50,914 nucleotides of DNA from assembly GCA_018648805.1 (NCBI GenBank), contig JABGQM010000032.1, forward strand, positions 1-50,914. The letters run 5' to 3'. Shown here in pieces: positions 25,906 to 34,798 of the stretch. The translations under genes were made by a program, and so were the position numbers. This DNA is from Verrucomicrobiota bacterium. Its GTDB lineage: Bacteria; Verrucomicrobiota; Kiritimatiellia; UBA8416; JABMPJ01. Position 1 is the stretch's first letter. Each line of letters begins with the position of its first letter. The notes beneath the pieces are model-generated. The model was not told the DNA's origin, did no database searches, and saw nothing but the letters and a program-made list of their open reading frames with translations.

Positions 25906-28900
25906 CTAATCCCCCTTCAACAGCCCCTTCAACGCGCCCGACGTCTTCTGCTTGCCCTTGGCCTCCCCGCGGGCTCTTTGCGTATACTCCCGAATCGCCT
26001 TGCGGCGTTTTCGCTCTGCCGCCGCAATATTCTCAAAACTCGACTGCGTCAGGCGACCGCGGGCTGCTTTGGCCCATTTGCTGTCGGGGAACTCGAAGGT
26101 GGTGCGAGTGTAGGCCTCGTAGGCCTTCTTTCTCAACTGAGACGGCATCCGCTCATAAAGCAGACCGGTCCAGTAGAGCGCCTGGGCGCGGATGTTGAGG
26201 TCATCGTAGTCTTCGTTCTCGACCACTTTGGCAAACCCTTCGAGCGCGAGGTCGTCGTAATGGGCGCGCATGTAGTTCTGGGCCGAGGCGAGTCCGGCCA
26301 GCCCAGCCAGCTTGTGGTCGGGGAAGCGCTCCTGCAGCTTGCCGTAGATCACCGCCGACTTGATGAACGACGGGTAGGAGAGTTCATCCAGCCGCAATAC
26401 CTCCGCCTGCGATTTGGTATCGGTCTTTTCGCGCAGTGGCTCGGCCTCATCCTTGAAAACCTGGCCCTGCTTCTGGAACTGACGCCCCAACCGCACCATC
26501 ACCTCGGGAATATGCTCGGAGTCCGGGTACTTGTAGGCCAGCTTGACGTACTCCTCGACCGCGATCTCCGCCTCACCCATCTTGTCGTAGACCAACCCGA
26601 TCTTGAACTGCGCCTTGTTGGCAAACTCGGTTTCCGGATAGTCGGTGGGAATCTTCGAGAAGCGGGCCAATGCATCCTGGTACATCGGCAGTTTCGACTG
26701 ATCATTCTTTGCGAGATCCGCGTATTCCTGCGACAGGTTGCCCAGCAGGTACTCGGCATGGGCGCGCATGTCCTGGTCATGGTGCGTGTCGATCGCCTCT
26801 TTGAGGAGTTTTCTGGCGTGCGCCATCTCGCGACGCGCCAGGCTTTCCTGGTCCATCTTGCGATGACTCTTGGCCAGTTCGAAGAAGCATTCAGCCAGCG
26901 TAAAGCTGGTATCGACCGCCATCTCGTCGCCGGCGAACTGCTTACTGAACGGCTCAATCCCGCCGTCAGACCCCATGTTGACTTTCACCGGGGCGGAATG
27001 CGTCACCGCCTCGCCAGGTGCCTTGTAGCTGATGACGAGGTCGTCGCCGTAGCGAACCGGGAAGCCGTTAAGCTCGACCGGCGGCAGTTCTGCGGCGGGA
27101 TCGGCCTGCAGCTCGTCACGGGCATACGTCACCTTGAACACGCCCTCAAAGACGCCGCTGTGGTCCTGGGTCTCAACCAGTTTCATCTTCGCTGCCGCGC
27201 CGCTACTGGCCGTCAGGTTGATCGTCGTCGTGTCTTCACCCGGCCCGCGGTCGAGGGCCAGGCATCGGACCCGCACAAAGACCCGCTCGCCGACAAAGCG
27301 ACGCTCCAGCGGCTTGTTGTCCCTGGCGCCAGCGGTCACCGCGAAGGTTGCGCGGTCGGCAATCACCTTGCTCTGCACGGTCTTCCAGTTGAGCGTACCC
27401 GCCTTGTCTTTGTAGGCATAGCCGATGTTGATCACATCGCCCACCGAGACGACGAGCCCGTCCGGAATACTCTCCTCGGTGATTGTGTCGGAACCCGTGG
27501 CAAAACTGCCGGACGGCTTCTCGCCGATCGCCAAAGGAATGGAGAACCTGAAGCGCCCCTCCGCCAGGCTGGCGGGCACACTGAGCTTCAAGGTACCGGG
27601 CAACGTGATGTCGTACGATGACGAAGGGCCTCCCTCACGGCGTGAGGGGGCTACATGTAGCCCGCGCTCGCCGAGCGCGCGGCTCCCCCCCACTTGCACA
27701 TACGCATTGATCGCACTGCTCTCGGACAGCGCCAGGTGTGGCGCCAGCACATCAAAGCGCACCTTGTCGCCAATCACCGACTTAAGCTCAGTGGTCGCAA
27801 GCTCGGATTCGGGCACGCGTGCGTGCCGCCAGCGCCAGACAGGTTTCGGCGTTGGCGGTTCTGCACCATCTTCGGTCTTGCGCTGTGAGACCCGCGGCGT
27901 TTCCATCTTTCCAGTGGTCGTGTAGCCATCCAGCAAGGGCGTCTTGTACTTGGCGTGCTCAATGGTGACGCTGCGATCGGTCGGAATGCCGGGATCCAGG
28001 TTCTCGACATCACGATACGTCAGGGTCAGTGTACCACCTTCCGGGACCTGTAGCTCCGAGGGTCGCTGCGGCTTGCCGGTCACCGGGAATATGCGGCCCA
28101 CAAAGACACCGCTCTTCTCCTCGGTCTCAACCGCCTTGAGCAGTGTCTTGTCGCCCTCAGAGGTCACGGCCGTGAACTCGATGACATCCTTCTTCGGGCT
28201 TGCATCCATATCAACATCGTCAATCACGACCGAAATGGCATCTTCCAAATTGAACCGTCGAATCGCTTCGAGGGTCAATTCACGTTCGCCCGTCCGCAGG
28301 GTCTCATACTTCGGGAAGGCGGCCTTGATCGTGGCGTTATTGAACGCGACGGAGAGCACCTCCTCGTGACGGTTCAGATCTGGCGTTGCGCTCAGCTCGT
28401 CCTCATAGCGTGCAACGATGGTGTCGCCCGGCAGAATCTCGATCTGCTTGTTGTCGCGCAGCGCCATGTAGTCCTCTTTGACCGGCAGGTAGGGCTTGCC
28501 GTCACGCCCCGTCATGCTGATCTTTCTGATCCCAGGCGCATCCCCCTCGAACCCGGCAATATAGAGCCGCACCAGGCGCGCCTGGGTCCGATCGCCAAAC
28601 TTGAATTCGACCCCACCCGTGACGTTGGTGACAGCGGCTGGCTGCGGAAGCTGCGCGCGCACCCCCTCCGGGAAGGTGGCCGGATCAAACATGGCGTCGG
28701 GACAGGGCTGCAAGGCACCTTTGCCCGGCACATTGCATTGTAGCAGCGGACGATCCGCCCTGATATCCAGTGGCCTTCTCTGCATCCACACATCGAGTGT
28801 GTGCAAGCCCGACCCGAGCTCCCGCTCGATCGTCATCGGGTCTTCCCTGCCACCGGGACGCCCATCGAGAACAAACCATGCGATCGCCTCACCAGTCGCA

Positions 28901-31900
28901 TTCGTAGCCGGTATGCCGGACAGCTGGAACGCCCGCACAGCCTTCTCAGCCTGGTAGAACTGAGCACTATATTGAACCAGGAACGTGTCCCAGGAATGCA
29001 CTCGCTTCTCTTCATTGACAAACGACGGCAGGTTGGTCAGCGAGGGCATATAGGCCGCAAAGTAGCGACATCCGGGCATAGCGGTGTGCAGCGCCATCTT
29101 CGCGTACCAATCACGCGGAACATGCGTCCCTTTCGCTTGTGAAACCGTCAGGTTGGCGGAAGCGTCCTTACTACCAGCCGTCCTGAACATACTGATGCGT
29201 GGGCGTCCATCCTGGAGTGCATTGCCCACCGGGTACCGCGCCCGGTTGATCCACTCCTTACCATTCATCGAGGTCTGCACCACGAAATGGGTCAGCGCCT
29301 GCTGCTCACCCAGCCATTGGAGCGTCATCGTATCGATGGGGACGTTGTCGTTCAGATCAATCGTGTACGTGTTCGCCTTGCCCTTCTCCCCCACCTTGCC
29401 CATCCAGCCAGCAGAGGCCTTGGGACAGATGGCCGTGTTCGGGTCACGACCGGCGGCGCTATCCGAGGCGAAGGCCATGGCCTGCGCACCGGCGGTCGGC
29501 ACGACACCTTCGAACTCGCCCGTGTAGGGGCCGGTCTCCTTGAGCACGAGGCGCCGGATCGAGTCGCCGCTCGAGGCCTCTATCTCCACGATCACCTCAT
29601 CGATGCCCGCCGTCTTGCTCTTGTCCGGATCAATCACCCGCACATAGACCGGGTTGCCCGGGCGCACGGTACGCGAACCCAGCCGGGCCTGCGCCGACGA
29701 GAGCCCCAGCGCTTCGACATCAAGCGTCTCTTCGCCACTGCGCGGCGCGAAGGCGCCGGCCGAGAACGAGAGATGCGCGTCGGAAGCAATGGTGATGACG
29801 GTCTTCGGGTCAGGCGGCAACTTGGTCATCTTGGCGCGGAACCGTTTGGAGTAGCCAAATCTAATCTCGTCGACTCCCAGCACCTGCAGCGTCTTATCGC
29901 CTTTCACCGGCGGGGCCAGTGCGGTGGGCATGTCGGCGCGGAACTTGTCCAGGCTATCACCCAGCGGATGCAGCATCACGCGCTCGATGTCGCCCGACTT
30001 GGCCCAGACTTCCACCTCGATATCGGCCCCCACCCCCGACACCTGCAGAGCCGGGTCGGTCAGGTTGATCTTCAGGACCTCGCCGGGAACCATGACATGT
30101 TTGCCCTGGGCGGCACCCAACTCGATCTCGCTGGCCTCCTCGTATTTCCGCATCAGGTACTGCAACTCGCCCAACAGGATCCTGGCATCCGCGTGGTTAG
30201 GGTCCCGGCTCAGCACCGCATTGACCTCGTCCATCGCCTCTTTGTAGTTCTCCTGATCCATCAGCACCTCGGCCCGGGCATACTGCACCTTGATCCGGGC
30301 GCCCGGACTGTTGATCAGCATCAGCTTGGCCAACTCCTCAAGTGCCGCACCAAAATCGCGGGTCACACGGTCGATCCTGACCGACCCGAGCGCCGCGCGC
30401 ACCTGCAGGTCGGAACCCTTGTACTCGCGGGCATCCGCCACCTTGCGATACCAGGCGCGCGCCGTCGGCAGCGCCCCCTTGAGAAATGCCAGATCCGCAT
30501 AGGCGATCTTCAGTTCGCCCTGCTGCTCGATACTGAGCAGTCCCTGCTCCTGGCGCGACCAGATGGTCAGCTCCCTGGCAAACACCTCTGCCTCGCTGCG
30601 GCGCTCGGCTTCAAGATTACGCTGCAGAAGCCAGAACCCGTAGTCCACGGCCATCTTGCGCAGGAGCTCCCCTTCCCGCACCCCGTCTGTGGCCTCGGCC
30701 GGCTCCGCCCCGTCTTCCGCCGCTTCGGGCGGCAGGAACAGGTCGGCATTCTCCAGATACAGGGCCCAGGCCGACTCCAGGTTGCCCAGCACAAACTCGG
30801 CGTTCGATTTGTAGATGCCATAGGTCGGGTCATCCTGGGCCACCGGGATCTCAACCGCCCCCAGGGCCACCGCCGCCTTGCCGGCAATCGTGCCCAGACG
30901 TGGCCGCCGCTTTTTGCCGTTCTCATCCGCCGGGCTGAGACCGGGCACCCCGCTGCGCAAACCGCTCTGGGCGATGGATCTTGCCGTGGAGGCATCCCCA
31001 GCTTCCAGTGCCGCCTCGGCATACGCCAGCAACAGATCCTCCACGCGCCCGTCCGTGTGGCAGGTACGCCAGAACGAGGCGGTGTAGGGGATAATCGCGG
31101 ACCATCGTTTCGCAGCCTGCATGTCCTTGATCAGGCGGCCCGCGAGCGAGCCATGGCCCTGCTTTTCGGGGTAGTTGCCGATTGGGGCGAGCTGGTCGAA
31201 GAGGGATCTCGCCAACGTCCGTGTCGTATCGCTCCACTCGGGCACAGCGGCGACCTTGTGTACCGCTTCCAGCGGCAGGCGTTCTGCCGCCTTGTTCAGT
31301 CGCGTGACAGCAGTCTTGAAGGCGGCCTCGACCTGGGCGGGCGTCGCCTCCCGGGGCAGCTCACGCAGCTCGCGACTGAGACCACGCCGTTCGAGCTGCT
31401 CCGGAGTCGGCAGGCGTGCCTTATCGCCATGGAAACGCGCGGTCAGTTCACGGTAGGCCGGATCCAGCTTTGCATAGGCCGGTGAAGCCACCAGCTTGTC
31501 CGCGAAGCCACGGTTATGATGGGGATGCACACTGTAGAGCCAGAATCCGAGTAGCGGCTCGTCGATCTTGCCAGCCGCAATCTGTTTCTCAAGCATGCCG
31601 GTCAGGTGTTTACCGAACTTATCCCGCAAGACGCCCAACGTTGAGTTCCGTCCCCAGCGCGCCCAGCCCTCGTTGTATTCTGGGCCACAATAGAGGCCCG
31701 CGTATCTCTGCCCCCCGAATTTGCACTGCGCGCCGGCCAACTGCATGAGCTTGAGTCCCTCGCCCTTGATGTCCGATGAGAGCGCCATCAACATCTCGAC
31801 CCGGTCGGCGTCCGGCGCATTGGCGAAGATCTGATTCAACAGTCCGAGCGCGCCGGGAATGGATGGTGCTGGGGCCTGCAGATCCTTGCGCAATGCGTTC

Positions 31901-33420
31901 AGCGCTGCCATGCGCTGCTGACTGGATGACTCCTTGGCCACCTGCTTTGTAAGCTGCGCAAAACGGCTGTTCGGCTTTGCATCCTCGGCCGCATACTTGG
32001 CGCGAAGCTCACCATGATTGCCATCGCGCAGGGCCGCAGAACCCCAGACCGTATCGACCGCGCGTTGGGCCGCCGAGGTCTTGTGATCGCCGGCAAAACG
32101 CCAACGCTCAGACTTCATCACCACCGGCAGCATGGCGCTAACCTTGTTGGTGCCGGTAACGGCATAGGCCCGTATCAGTGCCGCATGCGCATGCGGGTTA
32201 CGCGCCAGCTGCGGCGCGAGTGCCTTAGCCTCCGGCACGGTGATCGTCTTGTCAAAGAGCAGCACGTTGGCAGCGCTCAGCGTATTGAACAGACCGGGGA
32301 GCTGCATGGCCAGCTTGCGCATATCCCTGGCGGCAAATCGATCACGCGTATTGACGGTCCGGTGCCCCAGCAGATCGTTGCGTTTGTCCGGCGACATGCG
32401 AGGGATCACAGCCAACAGCTGCGCCAACTTCTTGTCGGCGTCGATCTCGAAGCGATGCTGCCAGCGGCGCGAATCCTCCCTGCCCAACCGTGCACCCCAA
32501 CCATCAGCCACGAGGAAGGCGCCGCGGTCCGGCATAAGTTGCAGCAGTTTGGCAGCCGCGGCCAACGGCGCGGTGCTCACCTGCGGATCCGGCTTCTCCT
32601 TCTTCCCGTAGAGGCGTTCAAGCTGGCGGTTATAGGGAGTCACAGTCGCCGCCCAGGCAAGCCGCGCCCGGTGTTCGGCCGGCACCTGCGGAATCTTTGC
32701 CAAGGTCAGCACGGACTCGGCCCACGTCTCATCGGTGAACTGGAAGCCTTCCAGTTTCCTGCAGAGCCATTCGAGATCGGTCGTGCTTGGGGGTGCCGCA
32801 GGCGTGGAGGTGCGATAGATATGCCCCAGCCGCTCGCAAAGAGCCGGAATATCTTCCCGCCGCTTCGTCTCGTCAATGAACCAGGCGTCGAACTGCTTGG
32901 CCCGCCCGTATGCGCGCAGCCGGTTACCCTCGGCGCGCATATAGAGATAGGCTGCATCGCTATCGCGTATATCGTTGATCAGCAGACCGTACAACGCCGG
33001 AACCACCACACCGGCCAGCTTCGCGTCGACTGACTTGTTCTGCAGCAGCTTACGATAGAGCACCACCGCATCCGACCATTCGCCGGCATACTGCATGGAG
33101 CGGCCGGCATAGAACAGTACGGCCTGGGAACTTGAGGGGTTGGCCGCCAACCAAGGCTGCACAACCGCCAGCGCCGCCGCAGCGCGCTCTTCTTTGAGTC
33201 CAAGCTCAAGCAGCTCGCCCACCGCCGTCTCGGTCTGGGTGGGGGCTTCTTTGAAGGCGGTGATTTTGTCGTCGAGGGGGGAGGCTACTGCTGGCGACGG
33301 AAAAAGACTAAGTAGCATGATTAAGTAGAACGACAAAGTAGTCAGCTGACGATACTTAATCGAGCTACTTAATCGTGTTACTTCGTCTCTCGGATCCTTC
33401 AACATCATCGCCCTTTTCAT
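25906..33420 (-). CDS. Giant secreted TPR/beta-sandwich protein (2504 aa), paralogue of the 2618-aa protein
   Basis: A very large exported protein of unknown function. Residues 1-46 are a signal peptide ending A-V-A/S; residues 12-39 of it are encoded by an F1 repeat. Residues 47-1030 form an alpha-helical solenoid. TPR units follow (about 1030-1105), including D-P-N-H-A-D-A-R-I-L-L-G-E-L. From about 1105 to 2160 come several beta-sandwich modules with the recurring text S-S/K-S-G-D ... E-T-G-P-Y-T-G-E-F-E-G, plus a discoidin-like part near 1350 (Q-T-S-M-N-G-K-E-W). A C-terminal BamD/YbgF-like TPR block (about 2160-2460) contains Y-V-K-L-A-Y-K-Y-P-D-S-E, and the tail is basic. The ATG overlaps the four-helix-bundle gene by ATGA. 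An F2 hairpin is inserted in frame at residues 1914-1930. It is probably a periplasmic or surface scaffold working with its paralogue. Confidence 0.82.
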   Translation of the reverse strand: MKRAMMLKDPRDEVTRLSSSIKYRQLTTLSFYLIMLLSLFPSPAVASPLDDKITAFKEAPTQTETAVGELLELGLKEERAAAALAVVQPWLAANPSSSQAVLFYAGRSMQYAGEWSDAVVLYRKLLQNKSVDAKLAGVVVPALYGLLINDIRDSDAAYLYMRAEGNRLRAYGRAKQFDAWFIDETKRREDIPALCERLGHIYRTSTPAAPPSTTDLEWLCRKLEGFQFTDETWAESVLTLAKIPQVPAEHRARLAWAATVTPYNRQLERLYGKKEKPDPQVSTAPLAAAAKLLQLMPDRGAFLVADGWGARLGREDSRRWQHRFEIDADKKLAQLLAVIPRMSPDKRNDLLGHRTVNTRDRFAARDMRKLAMQLPGLFNTLSAANVLLFDKTITVPEAKALAPQLARNPHAHAALIRAYAVTGTNKVSAMLPVVMKSERWRFAGDHKTSAAQRAVDTVWGSAALRDGNHGELRAKYAAEDAKPNSRFAQLTKQVAKESSSQQRMAALNALRKDLQAPAPSIPGALGLLNQIFANAPDADRVEMLMALSSDIKGEGLKLMQLAGAQCKFGGQRYAGLYCGPEYNEGWARWGRNSTLGVLRDKFGKHLTGMLEKQIAAGKIDEPLLGFWLYSVHPHHNRGFADKLVASPAYAKLDPAYRELTARFHGDKARLPTPEQLERRGLSRELRELPREATPAQVEAAFKTAVTRLNKAAERLPLEAVHKVAAVPEWSDTTRTLARSLFDQLAPIGNYPEKQGHGSLAGRLIKDMQAAKRWSAIIPYTASFWRTCHTDGRVEDLLLAYAEAALEAGDASTARSIAQSGLRSGVPGLSPADENGKKRRPRLGTIAGKAAVALGAVEIPVAQDDPTYGIYKSNAEFVLGNLESAWALYLENADLFLPPEAAEDGAEPAEATDGVREGELLRKMAVDYGFWLLQRNLEAERRSEAEVFARELTIWSRQEQGLLSIEQQGELKIAYADLAFLKGALPTARAWYRKVADAREYKGSDLQVRAALGSVRIDRVTRDFGAALEELAKLMLINSPGARIKVQYARAEVLMDQENYKEAMDEVNAVLSRDPNHADARILLGELQYLMRKYEEASEIELGAAQGKHVMVPGEVLKINLTDPALQVSGVGADIEVEVWAKSGDIERVMLHPLGDSLDKFRADMPTALAPPVKGDKTLQVLGVDEIRFGYSKRFRAKMTKLPPDPKTVITIASDAHLSFSAGAFAPRSGEETLDVEALGLSSAQARLGSRTVRPGNPVYVRVIDPDKSKTAGIDEVIVEIEASSGDSIRRLVLKETGPYTGEFEGVVPTAGAQAMAFASDSAAGRDPNTAICPKASAGWMGKVGEKGKANTYTIDLNDNVPIDTMTLQWLGEQQALTHFVVQTSMNGKEWINRARYPVGNALQDGRPRISMFRTAGSKDASANLTVSQAKGTHVPRDWYAKMALHTAMPGCRYFAAYMPSLTNLPSFVNEEKRVHSWDTFLVQYSAQFYQAEKAVRAFQLSGIPATNATGEAIAWFVLDGRPGGREDPMTIERELGSGLHTLDVWMQRRPLDIRADRPLLQCNVPGKGALQPCPDAMFDPATFPEGVRAQLPQPAAVTNVTGGVEFKFGDRTQARLVRLYIAGFEGDAPGIRKISMTGRDGKPYLPVKEDYMALRDNKQIEILPGDTIVARYEDELSATPDLNRHEEVLSVAFNNATIKAAFPKYETLRTGERELTLEAIRRFNLEDAISVVIDDVDMDASPKKDVIEFTAVTSEGDKTLLKAVETEEKSGVFVGRIFPVTGKPQRPSELQVPEGGTLTLTYRDVENLDPGIPTDRSVTIEHAKYKTPLLDGYTTTGKMETPRVSQRKTEDGAEPPTPKPVWRWRHARVPESELATTELKSVIGDKVRFDVLAPHLALSESSAINAYVQVGGSRALGERGLHVAPSRREGGPSSSYDITLPGTLKLSVPASLAEGRFRFSIPLAIGEKPSGSFATGSDTITEESIPDGLVVSVGDVINIGYAYKDKAGTLNWKTVQSKVIADRATFAVTAGARDNKPLERRFVGERVFVRVRCLALDRGPGEDTTTINLTASSGAAAKMKLVETQDHSGVFEGVFKVTYARDELQADPAAELPPVELNGFPVRYGDDLVISYKAPGEAVTHSAPVKVNMGSDGGIEPFSKQFAGDEMAVDTSFTLAECFFELAKSHRKMDQESLARREMAHARKLLKEAIDTHHDQDMRAHAEYLLGNLSQEYADLAKNDQSKLPMYQDALARFSKIPTDYPETEFANKAQFKIGLVYDKMGEAEIAVEEYVKLAYKYPDSEHIPEVMVRLGRQFQKQGQVFKDEAEPLREKTDTKSQAEVLRLDELSYPSFIKSAVIYGKLQERFPDHKLAGLAGLASAQNYMRAHYDDLALEGFAKVVENEDYDDLNIRAQALYWTGLLYERMPSQLRKKAYEAYTRTTFEFPDSKWAKAARGRLTQSSFENIAAAERKRRKAIREYTQRARGEAKGKQKTSGALKGLLKGD
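27632..27679. repeat. Hairpin repeat family F2, copy 2, in frame inside the 2504-aa gene
   Basis: Three palindromes stand in a row: CCCTCAC-GGC-GTGAGGG (27632-27648), the perfect 16-base palindrome GGGCTACATGTAGCCC (27648-27663) and CGCGCTC-GCC-GAGCGCG (27663-27679). The TGTAGCCCGC flank and GCC loop match the copies at 10618 and 35938. It encodes about 16 extra residues (S-R-A-L-G-E-R-G-L-H-V-A-P-S-R-R) in a loop where the 2618-aa paralogue has unrelated sequence. Confidence 0.7.
33306..33387. repeat. Repeat family F1, copy B, encoding the signal peptide of the 2504-aa protein
   Basis: Arms 33306-33340 and 33353-33387 (35 bases each) flank a 12-base loop whose first ten bases are the palindrome GTCAGCTGAC. 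Read on the minus strand, it supplies residues 12-39 of the giant protein, including S-S-I-K-Y before the hydrophobic core and most of that core (S-F-Y-L-I-M-L-L-S-L). The geometry (35-12-35) equals that of the array units and of copy C at 42555-42636. Confidence 0.85.
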
Positions 33421-34163
33421 GACTGGAGATATCCCTTCAACCCCTCAAGCATGGCCATAATCTCACGCAACTGGGATTTGGTCTGCCCAACATCAAGGCC
33501 CCAGTTGGCCGCCACCAGGTCCAAGTAACTCGAAAGCTTGGTCGCGGCATCCTCAGCCGCATCCGCAAACGTCGCATGGTCCCGCTTTGAGAAACGGCCG
33601 TTGCCTTCGGCGATGTTGAGAGTCAGGCTGGTGGATGACTCATCAATTCGCCTGGCGTAGCGATGTTCCGACTTTTCACCAGTGAAGATCTCGCCCAGTA
33701 CTCCATGCAATTGCAGTGATCGCTGATAGACGTCGAGCGATTCGTGATTGAAGAATTGCTTCTCGCCAGCGGCATATACTGCCGACTCCTCTCGCACCCC
33801 CATAGGCTCTTGCCACGACTTGCGCAACCCTACTTCCATCCGGGCGATCTCCTGCAGCAGCCCCTTCCCCTGCACCACTTCGGAATCACCCATGAGCTTC
33901 CGACACTGGGCAACGTCCAGACAGGCGGCACATTCCAAAACAGAACCAAGCGAACATTCAAGCAGGTAGATGCCCTGGTCCGTACGCTGATACCGGGCAC
34001 TGCGGGCGAGATTGGTAATGATACTCTCCATCGCACGGTCCAACTGGTTCCGCACCGCCCAGCGAGTAGGCCATGTGTCGATCAAGCCACCGGCGAACTC
34101 GGCGAAGGCAACCGACTTGGGGTACACGTGCAGTTGTTCGTGTGCGAGAAAATGTTCGCTCAT
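33417..34163 (-). CDS. Tandem four-helix-bundle protein (S23/Avd-like), two fused domains
   Basis: A 248-residue cytoplasmic protein made of two copies of the four-helix-bundle fold known from S23 (23S rRNA intervening-sequence protein) and the Avd factors of diversity-generating retroelements. Copy 1 (about 5-110) begins H-E-Q-L-H-V-Y-P-K-S-V and copy 2 (about 137-245) H-E-S-L-D-V-Y-Q-R-S-L. Copy 2 has the classic core N-I-A-E-G-N-G-R-F-S-K-R-D; copy 1 is degraded there (N-L-A-R-S-A-R-Y-Q-R-T-D). Single-domain members have about 120 residues, so this is a fusion or internal duplication. The ATG at 34163 overlaps the stop of the repeat-array ORF by ATGA, and its own stop overlaps the next giant gene by ATGA. 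F1 repeats flank it on both sides. No reverse transcriptase or 23S rRNA is near. RNA or DNA hairpin binding is a plausible role, by inference. Confidence 0.78.
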   Translation of the reverse strand: MSEHFLAHEQLHVYPKSVAFAEFAGGLIDTWPTRWAVRNQLDRAMESIITNLARSARYQRTDQGIYLLECSLGSVLECAACLDVAQCRKLMGDSEVVQGKGLLQEIARMEVGLRKSWQEPMGVREESAVYAAGEKQFFNHESLDVYQRSLQLHGVLGEIFTGEKSEHRYARRIDESSTSLTLNIAEGNGRFSKRDHATFADAAEDAATKLSSYLDLVAANWGLDVGQTKSQLREIMAMLEGLKGYLQS

Positions 34164-34798
34164 ATCGCCACTCCCGGTTGAGTGAGAGGATTGAGTAACT
34201 CGATTAAGCAACTCGACAAAGCAGAGAGTCCCCCATACTTAATCGGGCTACCTAATCGTGGCACCTTGTCTCTTCTCCACGGCCCGAGTAGATTAAGCAA
34301 CTCGATTAAGTAACTCGACAAAGGACAGGGCCTCCCATACTTAATCGTGCTACCTAATCGTGCTACTTTGTCTCTTCTCCACGGCCCGAGTAGATTAAGC
34401 ACCTCGATAAAGTAACTCGACAAAGGACAGGGCCTCCCATACTTAATCGTGCTACCTAATCGTGCTACTTTGTCTCTTCTCCACGGCCCGAGTAGATTAA
34501 GTAACTCGATTAAGTAACTCGACAAAGTACAGGGCCTCCCATACTTAATCGTGCTACCTAATCGTGCTACTTTGTCTCTTCTCCACGGCCCGAGTAGATT
34601 AAGTAGCTCGATTAAGTAACTCGACAAAGGACAGGGCCTCCCATACTTAATCGTGCTACCTAATCGTGCTACTTTGTCTCTTCTCCACGGCCCGAGTAGA
34701 TTAAGCAACTCGATTAAGTAACTCGACAAAGTACAGGGCCTCCCATACTTAATCGTGCTACCTAATCGTGCTACTTTGTCTTCTCTCATCCCCCTCAT
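34160..34798 (-). CDS. Open reading frame made entirely of six 34-residue repeats (F1 array)
   Basis: A 212-codon frame that stays open because the DNA repeat period is exactly 102 bases (34 codons). Each unit reads D-K-V-A-R-L-G-S-T-I-K-Y-G-R-P-C, then a hydrophobic stretch L-S-S-Y-L-I-E-L-L-N-L-L, then G-P-W-R-R. The start ATG overlaps the stop of the 2618-aa gene by ATGA, and the stop overlaps the four-helix-bundle ATG by ATGA, so it continues the translational coupling of the operon. A unit is similar to the signal-peptide regions of both giant proteins. Whether a stable product accumulates is unknown. It could equally be a translated spacer whose value lies in the hairpins. Confidence 0.45.
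   Translation of the reverse strand: MRGMREDKVARLGSTIKYGRPCTLSSYLIELLNLLGPWRRDKVARLGSTIKYGRPCPLSSYLIELLNLLGPWRRDKVARLGSTIKYGRPCTLSSYLIELLNLLGPWRRDKVARLGSTIKYGRPCPLSSYFIEVLNLLGPWRRDKVARLGSTIKYGRPCPLSSYLIELLNLLGPWRRDKVPRLGSPIKYGGLSALSSCLIELLNPLTQPGVAI
34179..34790. repeat. F1 tandem array, six units of 102 bp
   Basis: The word GGCCCGAGTA recurs at 34281, 34383, 34485, 34587 and 34689, an exact 102-base step; a degraded sixth unit starts near 34179. Each unit is an imperfect 35-bp hairpin (35-base arm, 12-base loop, 35-base arm; for the last unit 34699-34733 and 34746-34780) plus 20 bases of spacer. Arms consist of 13-base words such as GTAGCACGATTAR. Units are nearly identical apart from the 34179 unit, which points to recent amplification or gene conversion. 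There are no unique spacers, so it is not a CRISPR. Confidence 0.92.

Noticed and set aside
25978..27621. A 547-codon plus-strand frame
   Set aside because: Antisense shadow of the TPR and beta region of the 2504-aa gene; no domain or ribosome binding site.
29287..31485. A 732-codon plus-strand frame
   Set aside because: It lies fully antisense to the 2504-aa gene, has histidine/arginine-rich composition typical of the reverse frame of GC-rich genes, and shows no domain.
34179..34790. CRISPR array
   Set aside because: The 102-base units are repeated end to end without unique spacers, repeats are far too long, and no cas gene is near.
33417..34790. Diversity-generating retroelement (Avd-like protein plus repeats)
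   Set aside because: No reverse transcriptase and no template/variable repeat pair with adenine-specific differences; the array units are nearly identical.
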